A stretch of 26,643 nucleotides of DNA from a virus. Positions within the stretch are counted from its first letter, which is position 1, and each line of letters begins with the position of its first letter. This document shows, piece after piece, positions 1-8,104 of the stretch. The translations under genes were made by a program, and so were the position numbers. Under the pieces are notes generated by a model, which worked only from the letters and a program-made list of their open reading frames with translations, was not told the origin of the DNA and did no database searches. The stretch covers positions 1-26,643 of the IMG/VR virus record IMGVR_UViG_3300035162_003120. One strand, given 5' to 3'.

Positions 1-35
1 ATAATAAAGGTTCAACATCAAAAATAATAAGTTAA

Positions 36-2423
36 ATGGGTATATATACTAACACCAATAGCGCTTTCCCTAGTCAAGTAGTTAGCGATGCAGAAAAAGC
101 AAGCTGGGAATACGGAACGCAGGTTGGGCAAGCTATCGAATATGAATGGTTTGGTCAAGGGCGTACTAATGGTAATAGATACTTAACTAGTTGGAATCAA
201 TTTCACCAATTAAGATTATATGCTCGAGGTGAGCAGTCAATACAAAAGTACAAAGATGAATTGTCTATTAATGGTGATTTATCTTATTTAAACTTAGACT
301 GGAAACCAGTACCAATTTTATCTAAGTTTGTAGACATTGTTGTTAACGGTATATCAGCTAAAGCTTACGATATTAAAGCTTATGCGCAAGACCCTCAATC
401 AATAAAGAAAAGAACCAATTACGCTTCTATGCTTTATGAAGATATGGTATCTAAAGAATATTTAGATAGTCTTCAACAAACGTTAGGTATTAATTTATAT
501 CAAACACCTAATATTGATACAGTACCTGAGTCTAAAGATGAACTAGAATTGCACATGCAGCTGAGTTACAAGCAGTCGGTTGAAATAGCAGAAGAAGAAG
601 CTATAGCATCTGTACTTGCTCAAAACAAATTTGATCTTACTAGAAGAAGATTAAATATGGATTTGACTGTACTAGGTATGGCAGTAGCTAAAACTAGTTT
701 TAATACAGCAGAAGGAATTACAGTTGATTATGTAGATCCTGCTTACGTTGTTTATTCTTACACGGAAGATCCAAACTTTGATGATGTGTATTATGTAGGA
801 GAAGTAAAGTCTATAACAATACCTGAGCTTAAAAAAGAGTTTCCAAACATAAGTGAGGAAGAGCTTGAAAGAATTCAAAAAATGCCAGGCAATAGCCAGT
901 ACATAACAGGCTGGGGTAACTACGACAAAAACACAGTTCAAGTATTGTACTTTGACTATAAAACATACCACAACCAGGTATTTAAAATAAAAGAAACACC
1001 ACAGGGATTAATGAAAGCTTTAGAAAAGCCTGATTCATTTAATCCGCCAGAAAATGATAACTTTGAAAGAGTGTCAAGATCTATTGAGGTATTATACAAT
1101 GGAGCTAAAGTATTAGGCTCTAATGAAATGATAAAATGGGAACTAGCAAAAAACATGTCTAGACCTACCGCTGATACCACCAAAGTGGAAATGAACTACG
1201 CTTTATGTGCACCTAGGATGTACAAAGGGCGTATCGAATCTATTGTGAGTAAATGTATTGGCTTTGCCGATATGATTCAGTTAACACATTTAAAACTGCA
1301 ACAAGTGTTATCTCGCATGGTGCCAGACGGTGTTTACTTAGATATGGACGGACTTGCAGAAGTTGATTTAGGTAACGGAACTAATTACAATCCAGCGGAA
1401 GCATTAAACATGTATTTCCAAACAGGGTCGATAGTTGGTAGATCACTTACTCAAGACGGTGATATGAATGCCGGCAAAGTGCCTATTCAAGAACTTAACA
1501 GCTCTTCGGGGCAGGCTAAAATTGGAGCATTAATTCAAACGTATCAATATTATTTACAAATGATACGAGATGTAACCGGTCTTAATGAAGCTAGAGATGG
1601 CACAGCTATGGATAAGAATTCACTTGTAGGACTGCAAAAGATGGCTGCTAACGCGTCCAATGTAGCAACTAGGCATATTAATCAGTCTAGCCTTTATATC
1701 ACTCTTAAACTAGCCGAAAACATTGCGCTTAAAATAGCTGATGCATTAGAATTTCCACTAACTAGAAGTGCTCTACAAAATTCTATATCTACATTTAACA
1801 TTAAAACTTTAGACGAAATAGTAAACTTAAATCTTCATGACTTTGGTATATTCTTAGAATTAGAACCAGACGACGAAGAGCAGGCACAATTAGAAAACAA
1901 TATACAAGTTGCTTTACAGCAAGGAGGTATTGATCTTGAAGATGCTATAGACGTAAGAGGTATTAAAAATCTTAAGCTAGCTAATCAAATGCTCAAGATA
2001 AAACGTAAATCTAAAGCTAAACAAGATCAAGCTAATCAACAGGCTAATATAGCGGCTCAAGGACAGTCGCAAGCTGATACAGCAGAAAAAACAGCAATGG
2101 CGGAAGTGCAAAAGCAAGAAGCTATAATGGGTGCAAATGTTCAGTTTGAACAGTCCAAAAATCAAATGGAAATTCAACGAATGGAAATAGCATCTCAATT
2201 AAAAGCTCAAGAAATGCAAGCTAAATTTCAATACGATATGCAGCTTAAACAACTTGAAGTTCAAAACACACAACAAAAAGAAGGTGCAATTGAAGATCGC
2301 AAAGATAGTCGCAGTAAAATGGAAGCTACACAACAAAGCGAACTTATAAGCCAAAGAAAAAACGACGGCTTACCTATAGACTTTGAAAATCAACCCGAGC
2401 AGGGTATGCAGGCTTTCATGTAG
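36..2423 (+). CDS. Phage portal protein
   Basis: This is probably the dodecameric portal at the unique capsid vertex, through which DNA is packaged and ejected. The 795-residue length suits the large portals of short-tailed phages. The body is mixed alpha/beta. A motif around residues 522-537 (GTAMDKNSLVGLQKMA) leads into long helices, as in portal stem and crown regions. From about residue 648 to 770 the protein becomes an uninterrupted Gln/Lys/Glu/Met-rich coiled coil, as expected of a portal barrel tail; the C-terminus near SELISQRKNDGLP resembles portals of marine Bacteroidota phages as I remember them. It is first in the head module, 31 bases ahead of the scaffold-like gene. The start follows an A/T-only leader without a Shine-Dalgarno block. 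The stop is TAG, one of only two in the window. The family call rests on recognition and gene order; fold detection would confirm it. Confidence 0.85.
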   Translation: MGIYTNTNSAFPSQVVSDAEKASWEYGTQVGQAIEYEWFGQGRTNGNRYLTSWNQFHQLRLYARGEQSIQKYKDELSINGDLSYLNLDWKPVPILSKFVDIVVNGISAKAYDIKAYAQDPQSIKKRTNYASMLYEDMVSKEYLDSLQQTLGINLYQTPNIDTVPESKDELELHMQLSYKQSVEIAEEEAIASVLAQNKFDLTRRRLNMDLTVLGMAVAKTSFNTAEGITVDYVDPAYVVYSYTEDPNFDDVYYVGEVKSITIPELKKEFPNISEEELERIQKMPGNSQYITGWGNYDKNTVQVLYFDYKTYHNQVFKIKETPQGLMKALEKPDSFNPPENDNFERVSRSIEVLYNGAKVLGSNEMIKWELAKNMSRPTADTTKVEMNYALCAPRMYKGRIESIVSKCIGFADMIQLTHLKLQQVLSRMVPDGVYLDMDGLAEVDLGNGTNYNPAEALNMYFQTGSIVGRSLTQDGDMNAGKVPIQELNSSSGQAKIGALIQTYQYYLQMIRDVTGLNEARDGTAMDKNSLVGLQKMAANASNVATRHINQSSLYITLKLAENIALKIADALEFPLTRSALQNSISTFNIKTLDEIVNLNLHDFGIFLELEPDDEEQAQLENNIQVALQQGGIDLEDAIDVRGIKNLKLANQMLKIKRKSKAKQDQANQQANIAAQGQSQADTAEKTAMAEVQKQEAIMGANVQFEQSKNQMEIQRMEIASQLKAQEMQAKFQYDMQLKQLEVQNTQQKEGAIEDRKDSRSKMEATQQSELISQRKNDGLPIDFENQPEQGMQAFM

Positions 2424-2454
2424 AAAGTAAACAATTATTTAATTATATTTTATT

Positions 2455-3639
2455 ATGTCAGAAGAAAAAACAAATGAACCTGTTAAGCAGGAAGGTGAGT
2501 TTAAATTAAAAAAGAAAACTCCTAAAAAATTAACAACACCTAGTAATGAACCGGTAAAAGTTAACATCAAAGAACCTTTGATTGAGTTACCGCCAGAAGT
2601 TACAAAAGTGGTAATACCAAATAAAGATGCCATTCAAATCGGAGAAACAAAGGAAGTATCTGTGGAAGAACCATCCGGAGATAGCGCAAAGGTGGGAGAA
2701 CCTGTACAAGAGTCCAACAAGGATGCTGAAGGGTTTTCTCCAATCAAAGAAGTAACAGAAACTGAAAAAGTTGAAGCTCAGGTGGAAAAAGCAATACAAG
2801 ACGAAAGAATTCTTGGTAAAGCTTTACCTGAAAACATTGAAAAGCTAGTTTCATTTATGGAAGAAACCGGTGGGACAATAGAGGATTATACAAGACTTAA
2901 TGCCGACTATTCCCAAGTGGATGATGTTACATTATTAAAAGAATACTATAAAAAAGAAAAGCCTTATTTAGAAGGCGAAGACATTGATATGTTATTAGAG
3001 GACTTTATCATTGATGAAGATATCGACGAAGATAGAGATGCACGCAAAAAAAGAATTGCGTTTAAAGAAGAAGTTGCAAAAGCCAAAAGCTATTTGGAAG
3101 AGACAAAGAGTAAGTATTATGACGAGATCAAGTTGAGACCGGGCACTACTCAAGACCAACAAAAAGCTATGGACTTTTTTAACCGATATAATAAGCAGCA
3201 AGAAACAGCTAAGCAGCAACACACACAATTTAAAGAAAGTACTAAAGAACTTTTCAATGACAATTTCGAAGGTTTCGATATTAAAGTTGGCGATAAGAAC
3301 TATAAGTATAATATTCAGAATCGTGACAAAGTTGCAGAAAATCAATCAAATATTAACAACCTTGTCGGGAAGTTCCTAGACTCAGATGGTAGTGTTAAAG
3401 ACGCGAAAGGTTATCACAAAGCTATGTATGCCGCTGACAATGTGGATAAGATCGCCGCTCATTTTTATGAGCAAGGAAAAGCAGATGCCGTAAAAGAAGT
3501 TGTAAACAATTCTAAAAACTTAAGTAGCGCTAAGGCTAGATCTACTCAAGGAGATGTGTTTTTAAACGGATTTAAAGTTAAAGCTATTTCAGGCGCTGAT
3601 TCTACAAAACTAAAAATTCAAACAAAAAAATTTAACTAA
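2455..3639 (+). CDS. Putative capsid scaffolding protein
   Basis: This 394-residue, highly charged protein sits between the portal and major capsid genes, the classic place for a scaffold that guides procapsid assembly and is then removed. Residues 1-110 are low complexity (Lys, Glu, Pro, Val), probably disordered. Residues about 110-200 are acidic and helical, including a run of Asp/Glu around DIDMLLEDFIIDEDIDEDRD. Residues about 200-260 are a Lys/Gln-rich predicted coiled coil, and the last 100 residues are more globular and basic. There is no signal peptide, membrane segment or enzyme motif. The start at 2455 follows an A/T leader, and the gene ends 14 bases before the capsid gene. I do not recognise the sequence family itself, so the role is inferred from position, charge and helical composition. 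A minor head protein is the main alternative. Confidence 0.55.
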   Translation: MSEEKTNEPVKQEGEFKLKKKTPKKLTTPSNEPVKVNIKEPLIELPPEVTKVVIPNKDAIQIGETKEVSVEEPSGDSAKVGEPVQESNKDAEGFSPIKEVTETEKVEAQVEKAIQDERILGKALPENIEKLVSFMEETGGTIEDYTRLNADYSQVDDVTLLKEYYKKEKPYLEGEDIDMLLEDFIIDEDIDEDRDARKKRIAFKEEVAKAKSYLEETKSKYYDEIKLRPGTTQDQQKAMDFFNRYNKQQETAKQQHTQFKESTKELFNDNFEGFDIKVGDKNYKYNIQNRDKVAENQSNINNLVGKFLDSDGSVKDAKGYHKAMYAADNVDKIAAHFYEQGKADAVKEVVNNSKNLSSAKARSTQGDVFLNGFKVKAISGADSTKLKIQTKKFN

Positions 3640-3653
3640 AAAAACAAACAATT

Positions 3654-5129
3654 ATGAGTTTAACTCCTCAATTTGGTAGTTTAATTCCTTCGCAAGCGCA
3701 GGAACTATTAAATAGCAACTACCTACAATTTAACGGCGGTACCCCAGCAAATGGTGATTCAACCACTTTTGCTCAACAATACCTGCCAGAAGTATATGAA
3801 GCTGAAGTAGAGCGTTACGGAAATCGTACGTTATCTGGCTTTTTAAGAATGGTTGGCGCTGAAATGCCAATGTCAAGTGATCAAGTAATTTGGTCAGAAC
3901 AAAATAGATTACATATTAGCTACGACGGTGTTGATGTTGGCGGCGATGGCGCTGGCGCTGCTCCCGCTTTACAAAACCTTATTACAGTATTAGGTACTGT
4001 ATCAAACGTAGTATCAGTAAATGATACTGTAGTTATTTTAGAGCCTTCAAGTGGAAATGAAGCTAAATGTATTGTAACTGCTACAACTCCAGGCGTAGGC
4101 GGAACTTTCGTTGTTGCTCCATTTAACAATCAAGGTTTAGTTGCTGGTTCAGGATTTACTGCCGGAGCAGGGGCTAAAGTATTTGTATACGGTTCTTCTT
4201 ATGCGAAAGGTACTCAAATCAATCAGGCTGTTGCAAATGCACAAACTACTCAAACAAGAGTTTCTGTTGAACCTACTTTTACACAATATTCTAATTCTCC
4301 AATTATCCTAAGAAGCCAATACGTTGTTAATGGTTCTGATATGGCTCAAATTGGATGGGTTGAAGTTGCGACTGAAGATGGAACTTCTGGATACCTATGG
4401 TATTTGAAAGCTGAATCTGAAACTAGATTACGTTTTGAAGATTACTTAGAAATGAGTATGATTGAAAGTGAATTTAGCCAAATTGGTGGAAATGCTGGTA
4501 TAAGCACATCTCCAGGGTCTGAAGGATTATTTGCTGCTATTCAATCTCGTGGAAACGTAGAAGTAGGATTTACTGCTGCTGCTGGACTTGATGAATTTGA
4601 TGCTATCCTTAAGAATTTAGATACTCAAGGAGCAATTGAAGAGAATATGCTATTCTTACAGAGACAAACATCTCTTGATTTTGACGATATGTTAGCTTCT
4701 ATTTCTGGTGGATTCGCTGGAGGTACTGCTTTTGGATTATTTGAAAATTCTGAAGAAATGGCTTTAAACCTTGGATTCTCTGGATTCAGAAGAGGTTCTT
4801 ATGACTTTTACAAAACTGATTGGAAATACTTAAATGACGCTTCTACTCGTGGAGGAATTGTTGGAGTTAATTCCATTGAGGGCGTATTAATACCGGCTGG
4901 AACTTCTACAGTTTACGATCAAATCTTAGGAACTAATATCCGTAGACCTTTCTTACACGTTCGTTATAGAGCTTCACAAGCTGATGACAGACGTATGAAG
5001 TCTTGGTTAACTGGTTCTGCTGGTGGTGCATTTACTTCAACTCTTGACGCTATGGAAGTAAACTTCCTATCTGAAAGATGTTTAGTAACTCAAGCTGCTA
5101 ACAACTTTGTATTATTCAAAGGAATCTAA
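3654..5129 (+). CDS. Major capsid protein, HK97-fold type
   Basis: This is probably the main icosahedral shell protein. The 491-residue length fits HK97-fold capsid proteins of crAss-like and related marine phages. The N-terminal arm contains YLPEVYEAEVERYGNRTLSG and MVGAEMPMSSDQVIWSEQNR (about residues 43-90), which I recognise as typical of capsid proteins of this marine phage group. Residues about 107-187 form a Gly/Val/Thr-rich, beta-looking stretch interrupting the helical parts, probably an inserted or elaborated surface domain. The second half alternates long helices and strands and ends on a conserved-looking segment with ERCLVTQAANNFVLFKGI. Codon use tilts toward strongly used A/T-ending codons, as expected of a highly expressed gene. 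It is immediately followed by the best terminator hairpin in the window. The function is well supported by sequence style and the portal-scaffold-capsid order. Confidence 0.87.
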   Translation: MSLTPQFGSLIPSQAQELLNSNYLQFNGGTPANGDSTTFAQQYLPEVYEAEVERYGNRTLSGFLRMVGAEMPMSSDQVIWSEQNRLHISYDGVDVGGDGAGAAPALQNLITVLGTVSNVVSVNDTVVILEPSSGNEAKCIVTATTPGVGGTFVVAPFNNQGLVAGSGFTAGAGAKVFVYGSSYAKGTQINQAVANAQTTQTRVSVEPTFTQYSNSPIILRSQYVVNGSDMAQIGWVEVATEDGTSGYLWYLKAESETRLRFEDYLEMSMIESEFSQIGGNAGISTSPGSEGLFAAIQSRGNVEVGFTAAAGLDEFDAILKNLDTQGAIEENMLFLQRQTSLDFDDMLASISGGFAGGTAFGLFENSEEMALNLGFSGFRRGSYDFYKTDWKYLNDASTRGGIVGVNSIEGVLIPAGTSTVYDQILGTNIRRPFLHVRYRASQADDRRMKSWLTGSAGGAFTSTLDAMEVNFLSERCLVTQAANNFVLFKGI

Positions 5130-5152
5130 TTGATTCAACATTAATGTAATTC

Positions 5153-5190
5153 TTACCCTCGTTGTACTGACGGGGGTAATTATTACTTTT
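5153..5190 (+). terminator. Intrinsic terminator after the capsid gene
   Basis: A 10-bp stem (5153-5162 pairing with 5170-5179, all Watson-Crick except one T.G wobble) closes a 7-base loop (TGTACTG). A T-rich tail with a run of four T follows (5180-5190). It lies 24 bases past the capsid stop codon in the largest intergenic gap. It probably stops or attenuates transcription so that head genes are expressed above the downstream tail genes. Confidence 0.75.
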
Positions 5191-5214
5191 ATAACTATTT
5201 AATTTTATTATATT

Positions 5215-6039
5215 ATGGCTAAACAAGCTAAAGCAAAGCAAGTTGAGGTTGCTCCTCAAGAAGAAGTGGTAACACAAGTTACTACTCCAGTAAAACCTAC
5301 AAAACAAAAATGGGAAATTAAAGATAGAGTATATTATTTAAAAGGAAACAAAAATCCTCTTACATTAACAATACCAGGAAAGCACACAAGAAAACATGCT
5401 TTGCTATACTTTGATGAAAAAACTGGAAAACAAAGAGAAATAAGATATGCAACTAATCAAGATTCACCTTTAGTAGATGAACAAAAAGGAGAAGTTACAA
5501 TGGGGCATATTAGATTTTTAAAAGGATCTTTAACTGTAAAAAAAGAACAACAAAATTTACAAAAACTATTGTCTTTATATCATCCTTTAAAAGGTAAATT
5601 ATATGAAGAGTTTAGCGCAAAAGAAGAAGCTATTGACGATTTAAGTATTTTAGATCTTCAAATTGATGCTTTAAATGCGGCAAGAGCAATGGACGTAGAT
5701 CATGGAGAAGCAATTTTAAGGGTTGAAATAGGATCTAAAGTAAATGAAATGAGCTCTAAAGAACTTAAAAGAGACTTAATGTTATTTGCTAGAAGTAATC
5801 CAGCGTTGTTTATTAACTTAGCTAATGATGAAAATGTACAACTAAGAAACTTTGCTATTAGAGCGCAAGAAATGGGCATTATTAAATTATCACAAGATCA
5901 AAGAACATTTATGTGGGGATCAACCGATAGAAAATTAATGAACGTTCCTTTTGATGAAAACCCTTACTCAGCGTTTGCGGCTTTCTTAAAAACAGATGAA
6001 GGAGTGGAAATCTATAAGTCTATAGATAAAAAACTATAA
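5215..6039 (+). CDS. Conserved-type phage protein of unknown function after the capsid gene
   Basis: This protein of 274 residues has no enzyme motif I can recognise. Residues 1-35 are Lys/Gln/Val-rich and probably disordered. Residues about 36-115 look like a compact beta domain, with strands around DRVYYLKGNKNPLTLTIPG and ALLYFDEKTGKQREIRYATN. Residues about 115-274 are mostly helical. This N-terminal pattern seems familiar from unannotated proteins next to capsid genes in marine and crAss-like phages, which suggests a head accessory or head-completion role, but that is memory and context, not proof. There are no membrane segments and no signal peptide. The gene is isolated between two hairpins (5153-5190 and 6059-6089), so it may be transcribed at its own level. 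The start at 5215 follows an A/T-only leader. Confidence 0.6.
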   Translation: MAKQAKAKQVEVAPQEEVVTQVTTPVKPTKQKWEIKDRVYYLKGNKNPLTLTIPGKHTRKHALLYFDEKTGKQREIRYATNQDSPLVDEQKGEVTMGHIRFLKGSLTVKKEQQNLQKLLSLYHPLKGKLYEEFSAKEEAIDDLSILDLQIDALNAARAMDVDHGEAILRVEIGSKVNEMSSKELKRDLMLFARSNPALFINLANDENVQLRNFAIRAQEMGIIKLSQDQRTFMWGSTDRKLMNVPFDENPYSAFAAFLKTDEGVEIYKSIDKKL

Positions 6040-6058
6040 AAACAAGTAATATTAATAC

Positions 6059-6089
6059 AGGGCTCGTCTATTCGGGCCCTATATTATAA
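6059..6089 (+). terminator. Hairpin between the accessory gene and the tail genes
   Basis: An 8-bp GC-rich stem (AGGGCTCG at 6059-6066 pairing with CGGGCCCT at 6073-6080, one T.G wobble) closes a 6-base loop. It lies 19 bases past a stop codon in otherwise A/T-rich DNA. The downstream flank is A/T-rich but lacks a clean T run, so it may be a weak terminator, an attenuator or an RNA-processing or stability hairpin. Confidence 0.55.
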
Positions 6090-6100
6090 CACAATAAAAA

Positions 6101-6868
6101 ATGGCAGTAAGTATAAATACGGTATATCAAACAGTCTTGTACATTCTAAACAAAGAACAAAGAGGTTACATACCTCCAGCGGAATTTAATAGTTTAGCAA
6201 CGCAAGTGCAATCAGAAATATTTATGTCTTATTTTCCAGACGGTAATCAATTGAATCGTCAAAACCAAAATAACACGCAAAATGATTCGGAGTTTTTTAA
6301 CATGTTTAAAGACACCGCATATAAGCTTTATCCATTTGAAAGAGATGCAAGCTTTACATATAATACAGTAAATCTTGGTTGGACATATCAAGGAGCTGGC
6401 ATTATATACAAACTAGGAGATATAATATCTACATATCCTGGAAATCCTACTTATAATTCTATTACAGAATTAGTTAGTCAATCTGACTTTAATAAAATTA
6501 CAAGATCCAGATTAACAACACCAACTGTACAATATCCTTTGGCAGTCACAACTCAAACTACAACTTTAATAACCCCTTCTTTAGTGCAGCAACTTCTTGT
6601 AAAAGTAACTCCTTTTGCTGTGGATATGACGTTAAACATAAATTGTTTATTTGCTCCTACCGCACCTAGTTGGGAATTCAGCATAGGTACACAAGGTCAA
6701 TATATATATAACAGTGGTCCTAGCGTAGATTTTGAATTAGATGTGTCAGAAAAAAATAATTTAATAATAAATATATTAAAGTATGCGGGAGTTATAATAA
6801 ACGATCCTACTATAATACAAGTAGCTTCTCAAGAAGCTCAGCAAACATCAATTAACGAAAAATCATAG
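6101..6868 (+). CDS. Putative head-tail adaptor or ring structural protein
   Basis: This 255-residue protein is the first of the tail module. It starts with a helical segment (residues about 8-42, containing YILNKEQRGYIPPAEFNSLA), a pattern I associate with adaptor or ring proteins of Bacteroidota short-tailed phages. The rest is rich in Thr, Asn, Gln, Tyr and Ile, with many predicted strands (for example TTTLITPSLVQQLLVKVTPF). The last 30 residues are helical. It has no catalytic motif or membrane segment. It ends with TAG followed directly by TAA (TAGTAA), a double stop, and the next gene begins 6 bases later, implying a shared transcript. Its place between the capsid and nozzle genes suggests it sits under the portal. 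Which ring it forms cannot be decided from sequence alone. Confidence 0.5.
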   Translation: MAVSINTVYQTVLYILNKEQRGYIPPAEFNSLATQVQSEIFMSYFPDGNQLNRQNQNNTQNDSEFFNMFKDTAYKLYPFERDASFTYNTVNLGWTYQGAGIIYKLGDIISTYPGNPTYNSITELVSQSDFNKITRSRLTTPTVQYPLAVTTQTTTLITPSLVQQLLVKVTPFAVDMTLNINCLFAPTAPSWEFSIGTQGQYIYNSGPSVDFELDVSEKNNLIINILKYAGVIINDPTIIQVASQEAQQTSINEKS

Positions 6869-6874
6869 TAACAA

Positions 6875-8098
6875 ATGGGTTTAATAACTGAAACAAATCA
6901 ACAATACTACCAAGGGGCCCAAGGATTTTTATCTACAGGAGACAATGCTCAAGTATATCCAACTACATTTGATACAGATTTAATATTTGGTGATTGGAAC
7001 CCATCCAACACTAACTATTCTTTAAACAATTTTAAAGTATACACTAGTCCTACCGGACTTCCTCAAACTTATACAGAATATTTATTAGCTTATACTGTTG
7101 TAAATAATATTATAGACATTACGGCTACTTTACCCGCGGGAACTTTTGTTGTTGCTCAGCTAAAAGTATTAAGTGGAGGTAAGTACGGCCAAACAGAAGC
7201 TGAAAAAGCTTATGGAGATACTGTAGAAGACAATTATGGTAGCTATGAATACATAAAACTAACTGATGCTGTAGACAACTTTATGGTTGGCTATGTAGGC
7301 GATGGCAAACTAATACAAAACGCTAAAAAATCTGATGTATTGTTTTTTGCTAAAAGGTCTTTGCAAGAATTCAGCTATGATACTTTAAAAAGTATTCATT
7401 CTCAAGAGCTAAATGTACCGGCTAGCTTAAGTGTTATATTGCCTCAAGACTACGTTAACTACGTAAGAGTATCTTTTATAGATCCGCTAGGCGTAAAAAG
7501 AATTATATACCCAGCAAACAATTTAACTATAGCCCCTTTTGGAACACCTATACAAGATCAAGTAGGTGTGCCAACTCAAGATAACTTTGGGGAAAACATT
7601 GAAGGAACTTCACTCACGGTTGAAAGATGGAAAAAAGCCAATGATAATTTAATAAACGGACAAATAGCAAACAATATAGATGAAGCAGTAGACTTTCAAA
7701 ATGCTTATGGTTTTGAAGGCAGCTGGAATTGGGGTAGACAATACGGCCTTGATCCACAAACATCACAAACAAACGGATGGTTTAACATGGATGAAAGAGA
7801 AGGTAAAATGTCTTTTTCCAGTAACTTAGCGGGACGCCTTATTGTGTTAGAGTACATTTCTGATGGGTTAGCTTACGACTCAGACACTAAAGTGCCTAAG
7901 TTAGCAGAAGATGCTTTATATGCTTCTATATTGTATTCTATAATATCTACAAGATCTGGACAACAAGAGTATTTAGTTCAAAGATTGCAAAAAGACAGAA
8001 GAGCTAAACTTAGAAATGCTAAAATAAGATTGTCAAATATTAAGCTTGATGAAATTGTTCAAGTTATGAGAGGCAAATCTAAATGGATTAAACACTAA
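6875..8098 (+). CDS. Putative tail adaptor (tail tubular protein A-like)
   Basis: This is a 407-residue structural protein directly before the nozzle gene, the position of T7 gp11 (tail tubular protein A). The N-terminal 120 residues are beta-rich, with YTSPTGLPQTYTEYLLAYTV then a run of strands. Residues about 133-170 (NFMVGYVGDGKLIQNAKKSD onward) form a helix bundle, and they are followed by LNVPASLSVILPQDYVNYVR. The helical AKRSLQEFSYDTL segment followed by a strand-rich region is reminiscent of portal-adaptor proteins. The C-terminal 60 residues are helical and basic (KDRRAKLRNAKIRLSNIKLD), suited to contacts with neighbouring rings. It is spaced 6 bases from each neighbour. The role is inferred from order and general architecture; I have no motif that proves it. 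Confidence 0.55.
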   Translation: MGLITETNQQYYQGAQGFLSTGDNAQVYPTTFDTDLIFGDWNPSNTNYSLNNFKVYTSPTGLPQTYTEYLLAYTVVNNIIDITATLPAGTFVVAQLKVLSGGKYGQTEAEKAYGDTVEDNYGSYEYIKLTDAVDNFMVGYVGDGKLIQNAKKSDVLFFAKRSLQEFSYDTLKSIHSQELNVPASLSVILPQDYVNYVRVSFIDPLGVKRIIYPANNLTIAPFGTPIQDQVGVPTQDNFGENIEGTSLTVERWKKANDNLINGQIANNIDEAVDFQNAYGFEGSWNWGRQYGLDPQTSQTNGWFNMDEREGKMSFSSNLAGRLIVLEYISDGLAYDSDTKVPKLAEDALYASILYSIISTRSGQQEYLVQRLQKDRRAKLRNAKIRLSNIKLDEIVQVMRGKSKWIKH

Positions 8099-8104
8099 AA
8101 TTTA

